Source of the DNA: Prochlorococcus marinus str. MIT 0917
GTDB lineage: Bacteria > Cyanobacteriota > Cyanobacteriia > PCC-6307 > Cyanobiaceae
NCBI RefSeq assembly: GCF_027359575.1
Contig: NZ_CP114784.1
Location: 1,239,819 to 1,303,818 of the forward strand
Direction of reading: 5' to 3'
Length of the DNA stretch: 64,000 bases
The notes beneath the pieces were generated by a model. The model was not told the DNA's origin and did no database searches. It worked only from the letters and a program-made list of their open reading frames with translations. Below are positions 21,379 to 32,822 of the stretch, one piece after another; position 1 is the stretch's first letter, and every line of letters begins with the position of its first letter. The position numbers were made by a program, and so were the translations under genes.

Positions 21379-22245
21379 ATGAATAACAAACTTAAGAAAA
21401 GATCAGATTGGCTTGACGAGTATCATCAAGGAGTTAGATATGGACTACTTGGAAAGTTAATACTAGAAGAGTCTAGTACTTTTCAAAAAATTACTATCTT
21501 TGAAAGCAAAAGATATGGAAAAGCACTATTACTTGATGATTGTTGGATGACAGCAGAAAAGTCTGAAAAGTGTTATCACGAATGTCTTATTCATCCTGCC
21601 TTATCTTGTTCTACGCAAATAGATAATATTTTAATTATTGGAGGAGGTGATGGGGGTAGCGCAAGAGAATGTTTAAAATATAAAGAGGTTAGGTCTATCG
21701 ATTTAGTTGAAATCGATCTAAGAGTTATTGAATTAAGTAAAAAGTATTTACCTACTATCGGAGGAAATGCATGGTCTGACTCAAGATTGCATTTACAAAT
21801 CAAGAATGGAATTGATTGGGTAAAACATAAAGAAGAAAATTCATATGATGTGATTATTATTGATGGTGCAGATCCTATTGGACCGTCTAAAGAATTATTC
21901 AGCAATTCTTTCCTGACAGATTGTAAACGAATAATGAAGCCAGGAGGAGTTTTAGCAACTCAAAGTGAATCGCCAGAATCTTTCCGGCAAATTCATATAA
22001 ATATTGTCAAAGTTCTGCGTGAAATTTTTGACTACGCAGATCCAATGTATGGATCTGTATCCATTTACCCAAGCGGTTTATGGAGCTGGACATTTGCATC
22101 TATGGAGAAGCCCAAATACATGTATCCCCAAAAAAATCGCGTAAATGAGATCTCTGAAAATTGTCAGATTTGGAGTGAGAGATGGCAACAAGGTGCGTTT
22201 AACGCTATTCCTGCATTTATAGAAAGAGAGCTAGCAAAAACATGA
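21379..22245 (+). CDS. speE: Spermidine synthase (polyamine aminopropyltransferase)
   Basis: Transfers an aminopropyl group from decarboxylated SAM to an amine acceptor. The 288-residue protein has the N-terminal beta domain (QKITIFESKRYGKALLLDD), the nucleotide-binding ILIIGGGDGGSARECLKY, and the DVIIIDGADPIGPSKELFS loop with the catalytic aspartate. Its stop codon overlaps the speB start (ATGA), so the two genes are translationally coupled, which fits a polyamine pathway role. Confidence 0.95.
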   Translation: MNNKLKKRSDWLDEYHQGVRYGLLGKLILEESSTFQKITIFESKRYGKALLLDDCWMTAEKSEKCYHECLIHPALSCSTQIDNILIIGGGDGGSARECLKYKEVRSIDLVEIDLRVIELSKKYLPTIGGNAWSDSRLHLQIKNGIDWVKHKEENSYDVIIIDGADPIGPSKELFSNSFLTDCKRIMKPGGVLATQSESPESFRQIHINIVKVLREIFDYADPMYGSVSIYPSGLWSWTFASMEKPKYMYPQKNRVNEISENCQIWSERWQQGAFNAIPAFIERELAKT

Positions 22246-23135
22246 GCAAAGCCAACCTCAAAGATCTATCACTATTTAATAACGATGGTGCAATATTCAT
22301 GGGAGGACAAAGAAACATTGATCAATGCAAAGTGTCGCTGTTAGGCGTCCCTTACGATGGAACTTGTTGCTTTAGACCTGGCGCGAGATTCGGTCCCTCT
22401 GCTGTTAGAGAAAATAGCTATGGAATTGAATCATATTGTCCGCAATTAAATTTAGATTTAGAAGATATAAAATTTGCTGACATAGGTTCATTAGATGTGC
22501 CCCTTGGAGATGCAAAATTAACAATTGATTATGTAAAAGACGCAATAGATATTTTACTTAAAAATAATTTAAAGCCTCTTATTATAGGTGGAGAACATTC
22601 AATAACAACTGGAATTATTACATCAATAATTAATAATTATCCTGAATTAATTATGATTCAATTAGATGCTCACGCAGACCTTAGAGATGAATGGTTAGGT
22701 AGTAAGTTTAGTCATGCTTGTACTATGAAAAGATGTTTAGAAATACTACCTAGCAAAAAGATCTTTCAAATAGGAATAAGAAGTGGAACAAAATCAGAAT
22801 TTCTTGAAATGAATCATACTAAAAGAATAATTCAACATAATTGTGGAGAGAATGCAAAATATTTAGAAGAAGCTCTAAAAAAATTCAAAGGAAAACCAAT
22901 CTATTTAACTTTTGATTTAGACTGGTTTGATCCATCTATAATGCCAGGTACAGGCACTCCTGAACCCGGAGGTTATTTTTGGGGAGATTTTGCAGCAATA
23001 ATAGATGTTATCAAGTCGCATAACTTAATTGGTGCAGATGTAGTTGAATTATCTCCTGATTTAGATAAATCTGGTATTAGTAGTAACCTGGCTGCAAAAG
23101 TTATACGTTCATTAATTATGTTATTGGACCAATAA
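22242..23135 (+). CDS. speB: Agmatinase / ureohydrolase SpeB
   Basis: A 297-residue arginase-family enzyme, most likely making putrescine and urea from agmatine. Manganese-binding motifs are clear: GGEHSITTG, DAHADLRDEW and the late SFDLDWFDP-type motif seen as LTFDLDWFDPSIMPGTGTPEPGG (given in part). It overlaps speE by 4 bases and is expected to act just before it in polyamine synthesis. Family members can differ in substrate (guanidino compounds), so agmatine is an inference from context. Confidence 0.9.
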   Translation: MSKANLKDLSLFNNDGAIFMGGQRNIDQCKVSLLGVPYDGTCCFRPGARFGPSAVRENSYGIESYCPQLNLDLEDIKFADIGSLDVPLGDAKLTIDYVKDAIDILLKNNLKPLIIGGEHSITTGIITSIINNYPELIMIQLDAHADLRDEWLGSKFSHACTMKRCLEILPSKKIFQIGIRSGTKSEFLEMNHTKRIIQHNCGENAKYLEEALKKFKGKPIYLTFDLDWFDPSIMPGTGTPEPGGYFWGDFAAIIDVIKSHNLIGADVVELSPDLDKSGISSNLAAKVIRSLIMLLDQ

Positions 23136-23153
23136 TCCCAAAAAAATTTGACT

Positions 23154-23381
23154 TTAATTCTTATCCGTAACTAATACTTTTCCAAAATCGAGTTGTTGAT
23201 CAACAGATCTTTCAGAAATTCTTGGGAAATAAGGTTCTTTTTTTATCCAATGACCACAAGAAACAGATGCAGATATCTCAGAATGTATTTTTATCTTTCT
23301 AAGTTTGCACCATGAGAATGAATCAAAATGACTTGCAACACACTGATTGCAGCTCATACAAGATCTTTTTAGAATCATCAA
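23154..23381 (-). CDS. Small cysteine-rich hypothetical protein
   Basis: A 75-residue protein with seven or so cysteine and histidine residues arranged as CMSCNQC, WCKL and SCGHW, which suggests metal binding. It resembles short cyanobacterial proteins of unknown function. ATG 23381 is used, with a second ATG one codon in. The gene lies tail to tail with speB (18 bases) and is divergent from gcvT. Confidence 0.55.
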   Translation of the reverse strand: MMILKRSCMSCNQCVASHFDSFSWCKLRKIKIHSEISASVSCGHWIKKEPYFPRISERSVDQQLDFGKVLVTDKN

Positions 23382-23508
23382 GTCTTAACCCAAGACTCAT
23401 AGAGTAGTAAAACTTTCCGGATCGAGCCACAAAGCATTAAATTTAGTTCTAGAAATTCTTATCGGTTCACGTTTTTACTAGTGAATTTCTTTTAACGTTC
23501 AGCAAAAA

Positions 23509-24627
23509 ATGAAATTACTGCAAACTCCTCTTTACGAAGAATGCCAAAAATTAGGGGGTAAAATGGTCCCTTTTGCAAATTGGGAAATGCCTGTTAGTTT
23601 TTCTGGGTTAATAGAAGAACACAATGCAGTAAGAAAAAATGTTGGAATGTTCGACATATCTCATATGGGTGTTGTCCAATTAAAAGGTAAAAATATCAAG
23701 AGCTCATTACAAAAATTAGTTCCTTCAGACGTGTTTCGAATAGGACCTGGTGAAGCGTGTTATACAGTTTTTTTAAAAGAAAATGGAGGGATTCAAGACG
23801 ATCTAATCATTTATGACCAGGGAATTTTAGATACAAAAGATGAAAGTATAGTTCTAGTCATTAATGCCTCAAGAAAAGAATCAGACATTGAATGGTTGAG
23901 ATTAAATCTTTCAAAAAAGGCAATTACTATATCCGAATTCATGCCTGAAGGTGCATTAATTGCCATCCAAGGTCCAGAATCGATTCGTACATTTGAGAAA
24001 ATTCTTCAAGAGCCTTTATCCGATTTGCCACGTTTTGGCCATAGAACTATTACTTCTAATCCCAATCTAATCAACTCAGAAGAATCAATTTTTATTGCAC
24101 GAACTGGGTATACCGGAGAGGAAGGTTTCGAATTTTTATCATCACCAGAAACAGCAAAGTCCATCTGGAAGAATCTAATTGCATCGGGAGTTACTCCATG
24201 CGGGCTTGGAGCCAGAGATACACTGCGACTAGAGGCTTCTATGCATTTATATGGCAACGATATCAACTTAGATACCACTCCCTTTGAAGCTGGCTTGGGT
24301 TGGTTAGTTCATTTAGAAATGCCTCATGATTTTATTGGTAGGAAAGCTTTAGAAAAACAGGCCGAAGATGGAACGCAAAAAAAACTTGTTGGTATTAAAG
24401 TGATGAATAAAGGAATCGCAAGAAAAGGATATCCAGTTTTATTCAACTGCAAAACTGTTGGAGAAGTAACTAGCGGAACTTGGTCTCCAACATTGAAAGA
24501 ACCTATAGCTCTTGCTTATGTACCTAGCGAAATTGCAAAAGTAAATACTCAATTAGAAGTAGAAATTAGAGGAAAAAAACATCCTGCAATCATCGTAAAA
24601 AGACCTTTCTATCGAAAAGGTTTTTGA
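23509..24627 (+). CDS. gcvT: Aminomethyltransferase, glycine cleavage T protein
   Basis: The 372-residue T protein releases ammonia from the GcvH-bound intermediate and transfers the methylene group to tetrahydrofolate. It shows PFANWEMPVSFSGLIEEH at the N-terminus, NVGMFDISHMG, and the folate-site RTGYTGEEGFEF, with GLGARDTLRLEASMHLYGND following. The C-terminal barrel domain is complete. It is about 20 kb from gcvPH. I looked for a glycine riboswitch in the 127-base leader and saw no convincing motif. Confidence 0.97.
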   Translation: MKLLQTPLYEECQKLGGKMVPFANWEMPVSFSGLIEEHNAVRKNVGMFDISHMGVVQLKGKNIKSSLQKLVPSDVFRIGPGEACYTVFLKENGGIQDDLIIYDQGILDTKDESIVLVINASRKESDIEWLRLNLSKKAITISEFMPEGALIAIQGPESIRTFEKILQEPLSDLPRFGHRTITSNPNLINSEESIFIARTGYTGEEGFEFLSSPETAKSIWKNLIASGVTPCGLGARDTLRLEASMHLYGNDINLDTTPFEAGLGWLVHLEMPHDFIGRKALEKQAEDGTQKKLVGIKVMNKGIARKGYPVLFNCKTVGEVTSGTWSPTLKEPIALAYVPSEIAKVNTQLEVEIRGKKHPAIIVKRPFYRKGF

Positions 24628-24701
24628 GCAAGTAGAAACTGTGTTGTGCATACAAGCCCGTCTTTGTGGGAAACTCAGTATTCATGATGATTGAAAATTT
24701 C

Positions 24702-26522
24702 ATGCGCAATAAAACTTGTGGAGAACTACGAGCTTCCGCAATTGGCGCAAATGTTCAACTATGTGGTTGGGTTGATCGCAGAAGGGATCATGGCGGAGTA
24801 ATCTTTATTGATGTAAGAGACGGCTCTGGAACAATTCAAATCACAGTTGATCCAGATCAAGGTCAAGATCTTTTTAACATCGCTGAAAGTCTTAGAAATG
24901 AGACTGTTCTTCAAATCAATGGCTTAGTAAGAGCAAGACCTGAAGAAGCTATTAATACAAAAATCCCAACCGGTGAAGTAGAAGTCTTAGCTGAAAATAT
25001 AAAAATTCTGAATGCTGTTACTAGTACACTCCCCTTCTCAGTTTCAATTCATGATGAAGAGAGTGTTAAAGAAGAAATCAGGCTGAGACATAGATATTTG
25101 GATCTAAGAAGAGCGAGAATGAATAAAAATCTTCGATTAAGACATAACACAGTCAAAGCGGCTAGAAGTTTTCTTGAAGGAGAAGGATTTATAGAAGTTG
25201 AAACACCTATTTTGACTCGATCAACTCCTGAAGGAGCAAGAGATTACTTAGTCCCCTCACGCTTATGCGGTGGGGAATTTTTTGCATTGCCCCAATCACC
25301 ACAATTATTCAAACAATTATTAATGGTTGGTGGCATTGAACGTTACTACCAAGTTGCACGCTGTTTCCGTGATGAAGATTTACGCGCAGACAGGCAGCCA
25401 GAATTTACTCAATTAGATATTGAAATGAGTTTTATGGAAGAAAAAGAAATAATTGAGTTAAATGAGAAGTTAATTATTAACATTTGGAAAAAAATTAAAG
25501 AGATTGACCTCCCAAGCCCATTTCCAAGGATGACTTGGCAAGAGGCTATGGATCGGTTTGGAACTGACAGACCTGATACTCGATATGGAATGGAACTTGT
25601 TAACACAAGTGATTTATTTTCTACAAGTGGATTTAAAGTTTTTTCAAATGCTATTTCTTCTGGTGGATGCGTCAAATGCATCACCATTGAGGATGGAAAT
25701 AATTTGATTAGTAATGTAAGAATAAAACCAGGTGGAGACATTTTCAGCGAAGCCCAAAAGGCTGGCGCTGGCGGGCTAGCATTTATTAGAGTTAGAGATA
25801 ATGAAGAAGTCGATACTATTGGAGCCATAAAAGATAATTTAACTACCTCACAAATAAAAGAACTCCTATCCAAAACCCAAGCAAAAGCTGGTGATCTAAT
25901 CCTTTTTGGTGCAGGGCCCACAAACATTGTTAATAGGACCTTAGATAGGGTTCGTCAATTTATTGCGAAAGATCTAAAGATAATCTCAGACAACGAATTA
26001 AAAACTCAATGGAATTTTCTTTGGGTCACTGATTTTCCTATGTTTGAATTCAATTCTGATGAAAATCGTCTTGAAGCAATTCATCATCCTTTCTGCGCTC
26101 CTAAGCCTGAAGATATTGGTGAATCAGAAAGCTTATGGAAAGACAAATTACCCAATTCAAATGCTCAAGCGTATGATCTAGTTCTAAATGGATTAGAAAT
26201 TGGTGGAGGATCTTTAAGAATTCACAACTCAGAACTTCAAAAAACCGTGCTAGAAGTAATTGGTCTATCTAAAAATGAAGCAGAAGAGCAATTTGGTTTT
26301 TTAATTGATGCGCTCTCAATGGGTGCTCCTCCACATGGTGGGATTGCTTTTGGACTGGACAGAATAGTTATGCTCTTATCCAATGAAGATTCAATTAGAG
26401 ATACTATTGCTTTTCCAAAAACACAACAAGCTCGTTGTTCCATGGCTCAAGCCCCTGCAAACGTGGAAAACAAGCAATTAGAAGACCTCCATATAGCTTC
26501 TACTTGGATAAATCCTGATTGA
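24702..26522 (+). CDS. aspS: Aspartyl-tRNA synthetase
   Basis: A class II synthetase of about 606 residues from ATG 24702 ([12 protein letters not shown]), which matches the usual N-terminus; the frame is open from GTG 24666, with other in-frame ATGs in between. Domains in order: OB-fold anticodon binding ([16 protein letters not shown]), class II motif 2 ([24 protein letters not shown], quoted in part), a bacterial GAD insertion, and motif 3 ([13 protein letters not shown]). Likely the non-discriminating type found in cyanobacteria, though that cannot be told from sequence alone. Confidence 0.97.
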   Translation: MRNKTCGELRASAIGANVQLCGWVDRRRDHGGVIFIDVRDGSGTIQITVDPDQGQDLFNIAESLRNETVLQINGLVRARPEEAINTKIPTGEVEVLAENIKILNAVTSTLPFSVSIHDEESVKEEIRLRHRYLDLRRARMNKNLRLRHNTVKAARSFLEGEGFIEVETPILTRSTPEGARDYLVPSRLCGGEFFALPQSPQLFKQLLMVGGIERYYQVARCFRDEDLRADRQPEFTQLDIEMSFMEEKEIIELNEKLIINIWKKIKEIDLPSPFPRMTWQEAMDRFGTDRPDTRYGMELVNTSDLFSTSGFKVFSNAISSGGCVKCITIEDGNNLISNVRIKPGGDIFSEAQKAGAGGLAFIRVRDNEEVDTIGAIKDNLTTSQIKELLSKTQAKAGDLILFGAGPTNIVNRTLDRVRQFIAKDLKIISDNELKTQWNFLWVTDFPMFEFNSDENRLEAIHHPFCAPKPEDIGESESLWKDKLPNSNAQAYDLVLNGLEIGGGSLRIHNSELQKTVLEVIGLSKNEAEEQFGFLIDALSMGAPPHGGIAFGLDRIVMLLSNEDSIRDTIAFPKTQQARCSMAQAPANVENKQLEDLHIASTWINPD

Positions 26523-26625
26523 ATTGATAGAAATTAACGGTAAAAACATTATCCTAAAGAGAAAATATGTAAATTTCTTGGTGTTTACCTGGATCAAGGT
26601 AGCTTAAAGAATGATTGAAAAGTAA

Positions 26626-28293
<1,668 letters not shown>

Positions 28294-28935
28294 ATGGAAC
28301 CATGTCTACCAGTAGTGGAATGTTTTCATTCTTTACAAGGAGAAGGAGAACATGCTGGTAGAAGCGCTTACTTCATCAGATTAGCTAGTTGTAAAGTTGG
28401 ATGTCCTTGGTGTGATACGAAAAATTCATGGAATTCCGAACTTCATCCACAACAAACTTTGATAGATTTATCAATTAGCACAGCCAAAGCACAAAAAGAA
28501 GGTGCAGCGTTTGTTGTAATCACTGGAGGCGAGCCATTGCATCATAATTTAAATCATCTATGCAGAGAAATTAGAAAATCTACACTCAATCTAGAGAAGA
28601 AATCTATTCCAATTCATCTCGAAACAAGTGGCGTAGATGCACTAAGTGGCAACCCAGATTGGATAACATTATCTCCTAAACGGCATTCTCCTCCACGCCT
28701 TGATAATCTGTTATCTTGCCAAGAATTAAAAGTTGTCATCCAGAACGCTGAAGATTTACTTTTTGCTAAAAAAATGGCTGATTTAATAAAAAACAATGGA
28801 AAGATTAAACCTCAATTATTTTTGCAAGCAGGATGGGAAAATGAAGAAGGGCAAACACTCGCAATCAAGTATGTAAAAAACAATCCTGATTGGAGATTAA
28901 GTATGCAAACTCACAAATGGCTAGGTGTACTCTAA
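28294..28935 (+). CDS. queE: 7-carboxy-7-deazaguanine synthase
   Basis: A radical SAM enzyme that converts 6-carboxytetrahydropterin to 7-carboxy-7-deazaguanine, on the path to queuosine. The cluster motif is CKVGCPWC with cysteines 33, 37 and 40, preceded by SLQGEGEHAGRSAYF, which is typical of QueE; the SAM-binding TGGEPL follows. 213 residues, normal length. It abuts pyrG without a gap and is followed 46 bases later by queC. No queD or queF is seen in the window. Confidence 0.93.
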   Translation: MEPCLPVVECFHSLQGEGEHAGRSAYFIRLASCKVGCPWCDTKNSWNSELHPQQTLIDLSISTAKAQKEGAAFVVITGGEPLHHNLNHLCREIRKSTLNLEKKSIPIHLETSGVDALSGNPDWITLSPKRHSPPRLDNLLSCQELKVVIQNAEDLLFAKKMADLIKNNGKIKPQLFLQAGWENEEGQTLAIKYVKNNPDWRLSMQTHKWLGVL

Positions 28936-28981
28936 CCAACTAGATTAATGAGATTTTGCTTCATTAGATTAAAAAAAAATA

Positions 28982-29659
28982 ATGATTGAACAGACAACAA
29001 TTGCATTACTTTCCGGAGGAATTGATTCAGCTACAGCTGCTTGTATAGCTATGGAAGCTGGGCAAAAAGTGATTGGATTATCCTTTGATTATGGCCAACG
29101 CCATCTTAAGGAGTTACAAGCAGCCGCAGATTTAGCAAAAGATCTAAATCTTGAGGATCACATAACAATCAAGATTGATTTATCTTCTTGGGGTGGGTCC
29201 TCCTTGACCGACACGTCACAAATAATTCCCACTCAAGGCATACAAAAAAATACTATTCCTAACACTTACGTTCCAGGTAGAAACACTATCTTTGTTGCTA
29301 TTGGGTTAAGTCTTGCAGAAGCTCGTGGAGCCAATCGAATAGCATTAGGCATCAATGCAATGGATTATTCTGGATATCCAGACTGTAGACCGGATTATTT
29401 AGAGGCATATCAAGAATTAGCCAACTTATCCAGTAGAGTAGGACGCGAGGGGAAAGGTATAAAACTGTGGGCTCCACTACTAGATTGGGAAAAAACAAAA
29501 ATCTTTAAAGAGGCATTACGCTTAAAAATTCCTATAGAAAAAACATGGAGTTGCTATCAAGGTGAAAGTAAACCGTGTGGTAAATGTGATAGTTGTCGTA
29601 TTAGAGATAAAGCATTAAAAGAAATAGGTCGAGAAGATCTATGTAGCCTAAATATCTAG
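28982..29659 (+). CDS. queC: 7-cyano-7-deazaguanine synthase
   Basis: ATP- and ammonia-dependent conversion of 7-carboxy-7-deazaguanine to preQ0. The 225-residue protein has the PP-loop SGGIDSAT at residues 11-18, the [11 protein letters not shown] segment, and the zinc-binding C-terminal [15 protein letters not shown]. Its stop codon overlaps the start of pabB by one base. Together with queE it supplies the queuosine precursor. Confidence 0.95.
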   Translation: MIEQTTIALLSGGIDSATAACIAMEAGQKVIGLSFDYGQRHLKELQAAADLAKDLNLEDHITIKIDLSSWGGSSLTDTSQIIPTQGIQKNTIPNTYVPGRNTIFVAIGLSLAEARGANRIALGINAMDYSGYPDCRPDYLEAYQELANLSSRVGREGKGIKLWAPLLDWEKTKIFKEALRLKIPIEKTWSCYQGESKPCGKCDSCRIRDKALKEIGREDLCSLNI

Positions 29660-30999
29660 TGAATAACATTAAGCGACTACTATGTCAGTGGAAATCACCT
29701 GAGCTAGTAGCTTATAAATTGATTCAAGAATGGGGAGAGGCAGGATTTATATGGCTTGATGGCGATGGGAGTGATTTAGGTCGATGGGTCACCTTAGGAA
29801 TTAATCCTCTAGAACAGTTTTGTTCTAGAGGATTAGAAATGTCAAAAAAAGGTTCTAATCCTTTTAAAATTTTACGCGAATTACCGCCAGGGCACTGGAC
29901 TGGTTGGTTGAGTTATGAAGCTGCATCTTGGACAGAGCCACAAAATCCATGGCAAACAAGTTCTATGGCAACTTTATGGATAGCCTCTCATGACCCTATA
30001 TTGAAATTTGATCTTCAAAATAAAGAGCTATGGCTAGAAGGCACAGATGAAAAGCGCATCTCAATTATGGAAAATTTTCTAAAAAGTACTTTTCATCAAA
30101 AGCTTTCCAAACCAGACAGTGAAACAGCAAAACAAGCAGAACGCAAACATAATATTCCCCTAGAATCTTGGGAATGGAAGTTAACAAGTCAAGAATATTC
30201 TAAAAGAGTTGATGAGATCAAAGAATGGATTGCGAAAGGTGATATTTTTCAGGCTAATCTAACTACCTCATGCCAAGCCCAATTACCAGAATTCATGCGT
30301 CCAATAGACGTATATTCAAAACTTAAAAAATGCTCCCCTGCTCCATTTGCTGGAGTAATTATCGGCGATCAGATGGCAAAAGGAGAAGCTATTATATCAA
30401 CTTCACCAGAAAGATTCTTAAAAGCTTTACCCAGTGGTGAGGTGGAAACGAGACCAATCAAAGGAACTAGACCCAGAGATAGAGATCCAGAAAAAGATGC
30501 TGATTGGGCAGCAGAGCTTATTTGTAGTCCAAAAGATCATGCTGAGAATGTCATGATTGTCGATCTACTAAGAAATGATCTTGGAAGAGTATGCCAACCG
30601 GGTTCAATCAAAGTGCCTCATCTACTAGTTTTAGAAAGCTATTCACAAGTTCATCATCTCACTTCAGTAGTTAAAGGTAGACTCAATACAAATAAAACTT
30701 GGGTTGACTTGCTTGAGGCCTGTTGGCCAGGTGGTTCCGTAACAGGAGCACCCAAGCTTAGGGCTTGTAAAAGATTGTATGAGCTTGAACCAACAGCGAG
30801 AGGTCCATATTGTGGATCAATATTAAATATAAATTGGGATGGGGTCCTTGATAGCAATATTCTAATCCGATCTTTAATGATTAAAGAATCCTCTGTTACT
30901 GCTAATGCTGGATGTGGAATTGTTGCAGATTCAGATAGTCAAAAGGAAGCTGAGGAAATGAATTGGAAATTAATGCCACTTTTAAAAGCATTAACATGA
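29659..30999 (+). CDS. pabB: Aminodeoxychorismate synthase component I (PabB-type)
   Basis: A 446-residue chorismate-utilising enzyme, GTG-started, that makes 4-amino-4-deoxychorismate for folate (the glutaminase partner is not in the window). The C-terminal chorismate-binding core shows IFQANLTTSCQAQLP, ISTSPERFLK, ETRPIKGTRPR and GAPKLRACKRLYELEP. An anthranilate synthase TrpE role is the alternative, but the KGT(R)PR pattern and overlap with pabC favour PabB. It overlaps queC by one base and pabC by four. A perfect 15-bp hairpin lies inside it at 29802-29835. Confidence 0.85.
   Translation: MNNIKRLLCQWKSPELVAYKLIQEWGEAGFIWLDGDGSDLGRWVTLGINPLEQFCSRGLEMSKKGSNPFKILRELPPGHWTGWLSYEAASWTEPQNPWQTSSMATLWIASHDPILKFDLQNKELWLEGTDEKRISIMENFLKSTFHQKLSKPDSETAKQAERKHNIPLESWEWKLTSQEYSKRVDEIKEWIAKGDIFQANLTTSCQAQLPEFMRPIDVYSKLKKCSPAPFAGVIIGDQMAKGEAIISTSPERFLKALPSGEVETRPIKGTRPRDRDPEKDADWAAELICSPKDHAENVMIVDLLRNDLGRVCQPGSIKVPHLLVLESYSQVHHLTSVVKGRLNTNKTWVDLLEACWPGGSVTGAPKLRACKRLYELEPTARGPYCGSILNINWDGVLDSNILIRSLMIKESSVTANAGCGIVADSDSQKEAEEMNWKLMPLLKALT
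29802..29835. repeat. Perfect 15-bp inverted repeat inside pabB
   Basis: TAATCCTCTAGAACA (29802-29816), loop GTTT, then TGTTCTAGAGGATTA (29821-29835), a perfect match over 15 base pairs with a 4-base loop. It is wholly inside the coding frame (residues about 48-59, NPLEQFCSRGL) and lies 143 bases into the gene. No T-run follows, so it does not look like a terminator. Confidence 0.95.
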
Positions 31000-31823
31000 C
31001 TGAAAATAAGAACGAAAAATTAGGCTGGATTAATGGTCACTGGGGAATCTTCAAAGATTTAAAAGTGCCAATTAATGATCGAGGTCTCAACTTTGCAGAT
31101 GGAATCTTTGAAACGATTTTCATTTTGAATGGAGTTCCGCAGCTTCTTAATGAGCATTTAAATAGATGGCAAAAAAGTGCAAGTATCTTAGAAATGAATC
31201 CTCCACCATCAAAAGAATGGTTGATTTCACTCATTGAAGATGGCATTAACCGATCACAATTAAATAATGTCAATGGAGTAATTCGTATTAATTGGACTCG
31301 AGGAGCATCAAAACAACGTGGAATTGATATCAGCAATACAAGCCATCATAGCTTTTGGTTGGAGATAGATTCTTATCAACCAAATTTTGAATCTATATCT
31401 ACAATAATTAGTCAAACTGAAAGAAGAAATTCTTTTAGCCGATTGAGTTATTGTAAAACATTTGCCTATAATCAAGGGATTCAAGCGCGCATAGAAGCAA
31501 AGAATGCAGGCTTTAATGATGCACTGTTATTAAATAATCGAGGTGAAATATGTTGTGCCACTACAGCAAATATATTAGTAAAAAGGGAAAATAATTGGTT
31601 GACTCCACCATCTAATAGTGGTTGTCTACCTGGCATAATGCGTCAACGAGGAATTGATTTGAATATAATAAAAGAAGCTCTCATTGAAGCGACACCAAAA
31701 GATAATGATGAATGGTTTTTAATAAATAGTTTAAGTTGTCGTCCAATTCAAAAAATAAACAAAAAAGAATTTAAAATATCAACTAACCCCAAAGAATTTT
31801 GGCTGAGTTTGTTAAAAATCTAA
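30996..31823 (+). CDS. pabC: Class IV aminotransferase, probable aminodeoxychorismate lyase PabC
   Basis: A PLP enzyme of the branched-chain aminotransferase/ADC lyase fold. The start used is ATG 30996, which overlaps the pabB stop (ATGA) and gives 275 residues; the frame is open further upstream. Visible: NDRGLNFADGIFETIF, the lysine region SYCKTFAYNQGIQARIEA, and EICCATTANILV. Its overlap with pabB argues for 4-amino-4-deoxychorismate lyase, releasing pyruvate to make p-aminobenzoate. A D-amino acid or branched-chain aminotransferase role cannot be excluded. Confidence 0.78.
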   Translation: MTENKNEKLGWINGHWGIFKDLKVPINDRGLNFADGIFETIFILNGVPQLLNEHLNRWQKSASILEMNPPPSKEWLISLIEDGINRSQLNNVNGVIRINWTRGASKQRGIDISNTSHHSFWLEIDSYQPNFESISTIISQTERRNSFSRLSYCKTFAYNQGIQARIEAKNAGFNDALLLNNRGEICCATTANILVKRENNWLTPPSNSGCLPGIMRQRGIDLNIIKEALIEATPKDNDEWFLINSLSCRPIQKINKKEFKISTNPKEFWLSLLKI

Positions 31824-31845
31824 AAAATAATATCTGACAGACTAT

Positions 31846-32631
31846 CTAGATAGGAATTGGAAATGTCACTTCAGCTGGTGGAGGAGAACAAGCCTCTATT
31901 TGAAAATCAACAACAGAACCTATTACAACGATAGAGGGAGAGACTAAATTTTCAGTTTCTACTCGATCAAAAAGATTCACTAATTGAGACTTAATAAAAC
32001 GTTGTCCAACAACAGTTCCCTGCTGAATCACTGCTGCAGGGGTAGATGGATTCATCCCCCCAGCAATTAATTCAGTAGAGATGAACTTTAAATTATGAAC
32101 ACCCATGTATATGACTAATCCGTCACTAGATTTTGCCAGAGAGCGCCAATTGACTGATGGACGCTTTTTATCAATCCCTTCGTGTCCAGTCACAAAAGTC
32201 ACTGAAGATCCAGCAAGCCTATGAGTAATAGGTATACCTACATAAGCTGGGGCAGCAATACCAGAGGTGACTCCGGGTACAACCTGGACCGGGACACCTT
32301 TTTTATGAAGATAGGATGCCTCTTCCGCTCCTCTACCGAACAAGAATGGATCACCACCTTTTAATCGGACTATAGAAGAATAAGTCTTTGCCAAATCAAA
32401 CAAAATATCATTCGTTTTCCTCTGAGGAACTGAATGATGTCCACGTCTCTTCCCGACTGAATGGAGTTGACAAGTAGACGATACTAAGTTGACCAACTCA
32501 ACTGGAACTAAAGAATCGTATACAAGAGCATCACATTGGCTAATTAATCTTTGTGCTTTAACTGTTAACAAATCAGGGTCACCAGGACCTGCTCCCACAA
32601 GATAAACAGTACCAAATTCCTTTTTACTCAT
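31846..32631 (-). CDS. cobA: Uroporphyrinogen-III C-methyltransferase
   Basis: SAM-dependent methylation of uroporphyrinogen III to precorrin-2, the branch point to siroheme and cobalamin. 261 residues with VYLVGAGPGDPDLLTVKAQRLI near the start, SAM loop VRLKGGDPFLFGRG, and VPVQVVPGVTSGIAAPAYVGIPITHR (read in parts). Its start codon overlaps the preceding small ORF (ATGA). Siroheme is the cofactor of NirA, whose gene is divergent nearby, which fits the context. Confidence 0.95.
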   Translation of the reverse strand: MSKKEFGTVYLVGAGPGDPDLLTVKAQRLISQCDALVYDSLVPVELVNLVSSTCQLHSVGKRRGHHSVPQRKTNDILFDLAKTYSSIVRLKGGDPFLFGRGAEEASYLHKKGVPVQVVPGVTSGIAAPAYVGIPITHRLAGSSVTFVTGHEGIDKKRPSVNWRSLAKSSDGLVIYMGVHNLKFISTELIAGGMNPSTPAAVIQQGTVVGQRFIKSQLVNLFDRVETENLVSPSIVVIGSVVDFQIEACSPPPAEVTFPIPI

Positions 32632-32822
32632 AGCAATTGCCCAAATATATATACAAAGCCACGATTAATGATTTCAGTAAAGCATATTAGCTGTTCTTCA
32701 TTACTATCAATTTTTATATTCTTATTTGGAGTTAAAAGATAAGGTATTAGAAGATAATCTTTATTCTGATTAGAACTATCTTTCTGGAAGAAAGAAGCAG
32801 AATTAAACGACTTCACAAACAT
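32628..32822 (-). CDS. Small hypothetical protein between the CbiX-like gene and cobA
   Basis: A 64-residue ORF whose start overlaps the stop of the upstream gene (TAATG) and whose stop overlaps the start of cobA (ATGA). This double overlap favours a translated, coupled gene. The sequence (YLLIPYLLTPNKNI) weakly resembles the tail of the upstream CbiX-like protein (IPYTLLPTEKT), so it may be a partial duplication or a decayed second domain. No function is recognised. Confidence 0.45.
   Translation of the reverse strand: MFVKSFNSASFFQKDSSNQNKDYLLIPYLLTPNKNIKIDSNEEQLICFTEIINRGFVYIFGQLL

Noticed and set aside
23382-23508. Possible glycine riboswitch before gcvT
   Set aside because: The leader lacks the conserved core pattern of the glycine aptamer, so the region is only an ordinary 5' gap.
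25409-25927. 172-residue minus-strand ORF within aspS
   Set aside because: It lies entirely inside aspS and has no recognisable protein character.
31842-31853. CTATCTAGATAG palindrome at the pabC/cobA junction
   Set aside because: It is only 12 bases and overlaps the cobA stop codon; such palindromes are expected by chance in this composition.
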